A stretch of DNA of 64,000 nt from Pagrus major (Eukaryota > Chordata > Actinopteri > Spariformes > Sparidae): positions 16,564,197 through 16,628,196 of the forward strand of contig NC_133230.1 in the NCBI RefSeq assembly GCF_040436345.1. The letters are read 5' to 3'. The notes beneath the pieces are model-generated. The model made no database searches and was not told the DNA's origin. It saw only the letters and a list, made by a program, of their open reading frames with translations. The position numbers and the translations under genes are program-made. Positions 59,334 to 64,000 of this stretch are shown in pieces (positions within the stretch are counted from its first letter, which is position 1; every line of letters starts with the position of its first letter).

Positions 59334-60776
59334 TCATTGGTGGTGAAAGTCCCAAAAACAGTTCTTGTCCTCTGAAAAGCAAAGGCGAACATCACACTTG
59401 CTGCATTGCGTGTTGGTGTATCCTTTACTGCAGTGTCTGCAGCGTCCTCTCCCTGTCTTCACTGGGAAATGCGCAACTAGGTCCTTGCGTACATCCGATG
59501 GGAGGTGTGCACATCTCTTGGATGGTCTCTTCTGAGGATTCAGAGGGCTTCCTGATGTCACTGTCTGTGTTGCCGGGCTCCCTTTGCCTGAAGATGGTCG
59601 TTTTCTCTTTGGTGTTTGGAGTGTTGTGTTCACCAGGATGAGAGAGGATGCTAGCTGTGCCTGAAACTGTCTCCTGTTCATTGTCTCTTTGCTAGACATC
59701 TTGAGAGCTTTGCAGTCCCGCTTGTAGAGGAGCCAGGCATTGACCACAGCGAGGATGATGGTGTGCCAGAAGATGTACATGTACCAGCGATTGGATTTGA
59801 TGGGGAACTTATATTTGTCTGCATAAATTTTGTAGTTCTGACCTTCTGGAAGTGTGGAAGCAAGCTTCATCCCAACATCACCTGACAATCCAAGTTGAGA
59901 TTTGGCTCGTATTCCGTTGACACTGCCTTGGTAGACATCGAAGTCAGACATCATGCCAGAGATTCCAGTTCTCACCCACACTTTGAATCCCCATGGGTTT
60001 GGCTTGCCTTGCATATATTGCTTGATGCTGCTGAATTTCCCCTTGAAAGGAATCATCATCTCATCCACAGAGTTGTGCTCTTCTGGTACCACCTGCAGGC
60101 ATTTCTCTCTGAATGAATCAAGCCATGGTCTGAGTTTCCATAGTTTGTCTTTCTTTTCCGTCTCAGATACTGTCATGTTGTTTACAAAATGTAATGACGT
60201 CAACAGGGATTGGAATCTGTTGCGTGTCATCACATCAGCAACAGGGGAGTGCCGTGTCTCTGTCTCCCAATACATACGGGTTCCAGCCATTTGTACTAGG
60301 CCCATCTTCAGGTACATGCCAAACATTTTTTCAATTTCCTTTGCAGTGGTGTTTACAGATGTTCCATGTTTCTGTAAGCTGTACTCATTTGTGTTTTGTG
60401 TCAGAGCCTCAATCATGTCTTTGGACACAAACTTCTGGAAGTATTCCAATGGTGTGCGGAGGGAAATGTCATCTCTTGTGATATCCAGACCAGAAAAATC
60501 AGTGTTGCGTCTGATGAAATCTTTTTTCAGCCAGGGATACCTGTCACGGGTCATGGTGTGTTTGTTTGTTTGTGGCTCGATGTCCATGTAATTATCAGCT
60601 GGACAGTCCACGGGTGGTTGGTTTTCTTTGTCCACTTGTTGACAGACATCTTCATCTGAGTCTTCATCACTCTCATCAGTGTCATCGAGTTCCATGTCAA
60701 CTTCACTCTCTCCAATTTGGATGATATCAATCACATCCTGCACACGGTGTCGCGGCTCTCTCCTTGCTGGTGGCAT
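59334..60776 (-). CDS. piggyBac-derived transposase-like protein with internal deletion
   Basis: An uninterrupted 480-residue frame related to piggyBac (DDE) transposases such as PGBD4-like proteins. In order: an acidic N-terminus (about 25-70, DDTDESDEDSDED); the transposase N-terminal region with TPLEYFQKFV (108-117) and MGLVQMAGTRMYW (158-170); HNSVDEMMIPFKGKFSSIKQ with the first catalytic Asp238; KPNPWGFKVWV; YKIYAD with the second Asp320. Then the sequence jumps within a few residues to KFPIKSNRWYMYIFWHTIIL (323-342), so roughly 110-130 residues that normally hold the third Asp are missing without loss of frame. The C-terminal cysteine-rich zinc-binding domain is complete (CRHC at 446-449, CSKC at 458-461, then C466 and C473). 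The ATG is 2 bp inside an exon that follows a strong acceptor; a leader exon lies near 61537. Not expected to transpose on its own; a domesticated DNA-binding role is possible but unproven. Confidence 0.85.
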   Translation of the reverse strand: MPPARREPRHRVQDVIDIIQIGESEVDMELDDTDESDEDSDEDVCQQVDKENQPPVDCPADNYMDIEPQTNKHTMTRDRYPWLKKDFIRRNTDFSGLDITRDDISLRTPLEYFQKFVSKDMIEALTQNTNEYSLQKHGTSVNTTAKEIEKMFGMYLKMGLVQMAGTRMYWETETRHSPVADVMTRNRFQSLLTSLHFVNNMTVSETEKKDKLWKLRPWLDSFREKCLQVVPEEHNSVDEMMIPFKGKFSSIKQYMQGKPNPWGFKVWVRTGISGMMSDFDVYQGSVNGIRAKSQLGLSGDVGMKLASTLPEGQNYKIYADKYKFPIKSNRWYMYIFWHTIILAVVNAWLLYKRDCKALKMSSKETMNRRQFQAQLASSLILVNTTLQTPKRKRPSSGKGSPATQTVTSGSPLNPQKRPSKRCAHLPSDVRKDLVAHFPVKTGRGRCRHCSKGYTNTQCSKCDVRLCFSEDKNCFWDFHHQ

Positions 60777-60879
60777 TCTGAAAATAAAATATAAATTAAT
60801 TAATATGTATAAATATGCTTTTTATATTGTAGTACATAACCTGAAGGAATAGATAGGGTGGTGGACCAAGTGCTCAGTT

Positions 60880-60975
60880 TAGAAATGTTTTCCAGGCAGA
60901 CAAGACTGTCTGCTTATTGAAAGTCGCTTTGGACAAAAGCATCTGCTAATTGCCCTAAATGTAAATGTAAATGGC
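60880..60975. repeat. Dispersed fish repeat tail (GTCGCTTTGGA type)
   Basis: Contains AAGTCGCTTTGGACAAAAGC followed by ATCTGCTAATTGCCC and tandem AAATGTAAATGT, the signature of a very common fish dispersed repeat tail. It lies in the intron between the leader exon and the coding exon of the piggyBac-like gene. Class not assigned. Confidence 0.5.
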
Positions 60976-61204
60976 TTAGCCTATGCTCTCTACTTATCAT
61001 GTTAAAAGTCATAAGCATTCCAATCACCAGCCATATAGTCACACAATACTGCCTTGACATGACAATAGTGCTTATGCTCTCTAATTATCATACTAAAAGG
61101 AAAACATGCATACCCCCACTTACATCCACATCCCACATTCAGGAACATTTCACCTTTCCCAGAATTGAATTGTCTGTTGATATCCTCTTTGTGGACAAAG
61201 TCAT

Positions 61205-61297
61205 GGTCAATTTTAGGTCAGTCTGATCAAATTAACTACATTTTTTAGAGATAAAACTTTTAAATCAGTCGAATTTGACCAGAACACAACACAAGGG
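61205..61297 (-). mobile_element. piggyBac-type terminal sequence
   Basis: Read on the minus strand from 61297: CCCTTGTGTTGTGTTCTGGT followed by CAAATTCGACTG, and later TTAATTTGATCAGACTGACC and TAAAATTGACC. This agrees with the terminal region of common fish TTAA-specific piggyBac-type elements as I remember them. The outer TTAA is not intact (TAGT). It could be the 5' terminus of the element that supplied the transposase gene. Confidence 0.5.
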
Positions 61298-61536
61298 TAG
61301 TATGTATACTGTCCATGTATAAAGAAAATACTCTGTTTCAGGCAGTGGTGTATTGGAGGGAAGGCAACAAGCCTGCTATTTTGACTACCACACTCACCCA
61401 GTGTTGTAGAATTGCAACAAATATATAACAAGCTCTAAATGAAATTTGATGAATCTATTCCACAATAACTACACATGTACATGTTCTAGACATTGTAATA
61501 ACAACAAAAAAAAAAAAATGTAGACATTTTACTTAC

Positions 61537-61605
61537 TTGAATCTGATGAATCCAGTCCAATGAAACAAAGAGATGTTGTTGTCAAGGAAACCTTGAGAGG
61601 TTGTG
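61537..61605 (-). other. Leader exon of the piggyBac-like gene
   Basis: On the minus strand TCAA|GTAAGT gives a consensus donor at 61536. The matching acceptor is the AT/pyrimidine tract ending TTTTCAG directly before the coding exon at 60777. Upstream on the same strand a TATAAG box sits about 25-30 bp before the guessed start at about 61605, with an ATTGG (inverted CCAAT) box near 61,652. The exon has no long open frame. Confidence 0.5.
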
Positions 61606-61627
61606 TGAGTTCATGGCCAGTAGGCGG

Positions 61628-61660
61628 GACTTATAAACAATGTACTATCCAATAGCATTG
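61628..61660 (-). promoter_or_regulatory. TATA and CCAAT motifs before the piggyBac-like leader exon
   Basis: The minus strand reads GCTATTGGATAG and, further on, GTTTATAAGTCCCG. Spacing of these ATTGG and TATAAG words relative to the splice donor at 61536 suits a short first exon of about 70 bp. Function is inferred from motif and position only. Confidence 0.35.
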
Positions 61661-61679
61661 TGAGACTGAACAATAGGAC

Positions 61680-63010
61680 CCAATGACTATGTAAATGTGG
61701 TAAAAAATAAGATTGTTTTTTTAGGATGGCTAAAGGTAACGTGTGTGTAATGTGCAATGTGTTAGAATTTTAGTTTAAAACAATCAAACAACAAAAAAAA
61801 AAACAAGATTGTGTTATAGCGTTGCTCCTTGCTAGCCTTCCCTACTGGCCCTCCTTGGTACCAGGCCTGAAAACTAAAATAAGGAAGCACGGGGGCCGAA
61901 ACAGACATTTTCCTTTTCTAAGAAGTAGCTGAAAAACGGTGGATACATTTTTTTTGCCATTCTGTCCAATAAAATTTGAAAACTGCAGGAGAGCCACAAG
62001 ATTAAATCATTGTATCTCTATTTAAGTTGGCCGTCTGCTAAACAAGAAGTGAGACGATTCGGTTGACATGGAAGATCTGGGTATTTTCATGCCCAGGATG
62101 TCGAGCTTTTTTGGCTTCATGTGCCACTGAGCGGCTTTCATAGGAATAAATGGGACTCTGCCTCCAAAGCTGTATCCAGATTTTAAACGTAACATTCTTG
62201 ATGGCAGCTACAGTTAGCAACAGCCAACAGCTACACTTTGTTGATATGCTGCCCCCTAATGGTTTGGAGTATGAATTCAACAGGTGGCCAATTCTTAAAT
62301 ATTGCACCTTTAAACTGAGAGAAATAAAATAAAGAATAATTTGAGTTGAGATTATGAAGAAGTCACTTGAAATCCTCAGCATGGCTGAAAGAAAAAAACA
62401 TTTCAGGATAGTAGAAAATAATTTTTAAGTCAGGTAAGGCGGTAACATTAAACAAGGTAATATAGAAATACATGAATGACCTTGTAGAAATGCCATAAAA
62501 CAACATTGAGCATTGAGGTTTCGTACAGTATTTTATATGGAACATAATGATTATGTTTTAGTTTTAGAAAATAAAATTGATATATTTTCTCCACATAGTC
62601 AATACATCAGCTTTTTCAGGGTCGTTAGCATAACATATATTACAATATATCAATTTTTACTTGAAAATATTATTTTATAGACTTACAACATACTCATATT
62701 TGAAGCATTACTTGTGCTTCTGTTGAGATGAAGATGTCAAATTTGCCACAGTGCAAACAGAGTTGAAAGCAGCTCCATCTTTATCGATTAGCCTGAAATA
62801 CACTGTTAACAGCACACTGCTAAAGTAACTCCAGTAAGTTATCAATGTTTTGGTTTATTTCGGGACCTCTTTATGACACTGACGATACGTGTAACTTTTA
62901 AACTAACGTGTTTAAAGTAAAAGTAAAAGGTTCAAAGCCAAATAAAACGATGCTGATAACAAACGTCCATCAAACATCCTTTCAATCGATGGCGCAGGCC
63001 GCAGTCGTCC
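61680..63010. other. Spacer before cyp51a1
   Basis: AT-rich, without recognised exons. A TTAA at 62310-62313 preceded by TTGCACCT looks like the right end of another TTAA-type MITE whose left end I cannot place with confidence. Confidence 0.45.
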
Positions 63011-63017
63011 TGCCGGA

Positions 63018-63178
63018 TGACATCATATAGCCAGACATCGGTTCAGGGACCGGCAGCCAATCACAGCGGCAGTTGCTTGACAGACACGAGGTCAGCAGCC
63101 AATAGGAACGCTCTGTTGGTCAGGCGGGGGCAGGCCCAACACATCAGCGGTATTGACAGGTAGAGATGTTGGGGTGAT
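63018..63178 (+). promoter_or_regulatory. cyp51a1: cyp51a1 promoter: CRE-like, CCAAT, GC and SRE-like sites
   Basis: Within about 160 bp: TGACATCA (63018-63025, one base from the CRE consensus), CCAAT at 63057-63061 and 63099-63103, a GC box GGCGGGGG at about 63123-63130, and on the minus strand ATCACCCCAA at 63178-63169, nine of ten bases of the LDL-receptor SRE-1. SREBP2 with NF-Y and Sp1 controlling cholesterol synthesis genes, and CRE plus SRE control of mammalian CYP51, are established. Use of these exact sites here is inferred. Confidence 0.6.
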
Positions 63179-63311
63179 ATTACCGACGGTCCTGTGAGCC
63201 GAGCTTCAGATGGACTGCAGCCGGTCCAACTCTGAATAATCGTCCCTTATTCATTGAAATCATCATTGAATTGTTTTTGAACGACAGAATCAGCGGAGGA
63301 AGGTAAAAAAA

Positions 63312-63665
63312 ATGTCGCTTCATCTTTATGAAATGAGCAGTAAACTGCTCGGGGACACGGTCGGGAAAGTGCACGAGAACCTGACCTCCGTGGTTCTGGC
63401 TGCCTCTCTCGTCACTCTCATTATTGGATATATTTCAAAAACGCTGCTCAAACAGTCCTCTGACAGTGACCAGGTAAGTTAGCTTAGCTTGATAAAAAAA
63501 AACAATTGTCGAAATACATGATCAGTTTGTATACGTCATTCACTGTTATCATGCTTCTTTCTGCAGAAACATCCACCTTACATTCCCTCCAGCATCCCTT
63601 TCCTGGGTCATGCTATTGCATTTGGAAAAAGTCCCATTGAATTTCTTGAAAATGCTTATGAAAAA
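63312..63665 (+). CDS. cyp51a1: Lanosterol 14-alpha-demethylase, first two exons (partial)
   Basis: CYP51A1 is the ER cytochrome P450 that removes the 14-alpha methyl group of lanosterol in cholesterol synthesis. Exons 63312-63473 and 63567-63665 give the first 87 residues; the donor GTGAGT at 63666 shows the gene continues beyond the window. Residues 1-54 include a hydrophobic anchor ([18 protein letters not shown] at about 24-41). The proline-rich hinge and start of the P450 fold follow in exon 2: [20 protein letters not shown], then [12 protein letters not shown], characteristic of vertebrate CYP51. The heme-binding region lies outside the window. The start codon is the first ATG after the probable transcription start, and krit1 upstream matches the mammalian KRIT1-CYP51A1 neighbourhood. 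Confidence 0.93.
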
Positions 63666-64000
63666 GTGAGTATTGAAGTGCAAGGACACTAAAAGTCGAT
63701 TTTTGAGTTATCTTTTATCAAAAAAGTTCTCAAATATGTTTAAGTTTTGGAAGTTTTGTTTGAGAAAAACATGCAATTTAAAAATGAACAAATGGGATTT
63801 TAGAAATTCTATATTTTTAAACACCATATAGACCAAATGGATTAATTAGCTTCTCAAGAAAACACTAGACAGGTTAATTGGTAATTAAATAATCGTTTTG
63901 TCATGCAAACACAAGGATCACTTCGATTAATTTCTGCTATAAAAATGATTTCTCTGTTATTTAACCTCTCACACACTCGATATAACCTCTCTTCCATGTT

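Noticed and set aside
59953-60591. 212-codon plus-strand open frame opposite the piggyBac-like gene
   Set aside because: It is an antisense shadow of the transposase frame, with no domain and no splice or promoter context.

Overview
The window is a piece of a ray-finned fish nuclear genome, probably a percomorph. Evidence: GT/AG-spliced genes with short introns; a fish-restricted rapunzel gene; many short TTAA-flanked miniature elements and Tc1 and piggyBac relics; AT-rich spacers. Exons and splice sites below were read by eye and checked for reading phase.

Layout. 1-12,250: no recognisable protein gene, only dispersed elements (a 530-bp hairpin with two tRNA-like heads, several TTAA-type MITEs) and one possible non-coding first exon of a minus-strand gene near 4,199. 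12,250-16,640: mrpl24 (minus). 17,950-23,400: hdgf (minus). 26,222-31,070: prcc (plus). 31,466-34,188: mrpl9 (minus), tail to tail with prcc. 34,580-37,450: a TMEM272-like four-pass membrane protein gene (minus). 38,600-41,600: a secreted PI-PLC X-domain phosphodiesterase-like gene (minus). 41,600-46,260: spacer with a MITE and a Tc1 relic. 45,465-49,260: rapunzel-like gene (plus), whose promoter region is tandemly duplicated. 51,400-58,880: krit1 (plus), 16 coding exons. 59,334-61,600: piggyBac-derived transposase-like gene (minus) with an in-frame internal deletion and a spliced leader exon. 63,312-end: first two coding exons of cyp51a1 (plus), with an SRE-like site and CCAAT boxes upstream.

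The gene order joins two blocks known from mammals: MRPL24-HDGF-PRCC (human 1q23) and KRIT1-CYP51A1 (human 7q21). Between them lie mrpl9 and three genes with a fish character. There is no operon-like organisation. Two mitochondrial ribosomal proteins (mrpl24, mrpl9), a chromatin reader (hdgf) and a splicing/mitotic-checkpoint factor (prcc) are housekeeping genes. krit1 is a junctional and vascular signalling scaffold, and cyp51a1 is a sterol synthesis gene.

The most interesting observations are: the duplicated rapunzel promoter, whose upstream copy has lost the segment carrying a CArG box and the first exon; the open but internally deleted piggyBac gene with its own promoter, leader exon and intron; the double tRNA-headed hairpin; the 24-bp minisatellite that extends the MRPL9 C-terminus; and the secreted PI-PLC with Asn next to the first catalytic His. 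I saw no LTR, retroviral or Polinton-like element, no CRISPR and no convincing rRNA or tRNA gene.
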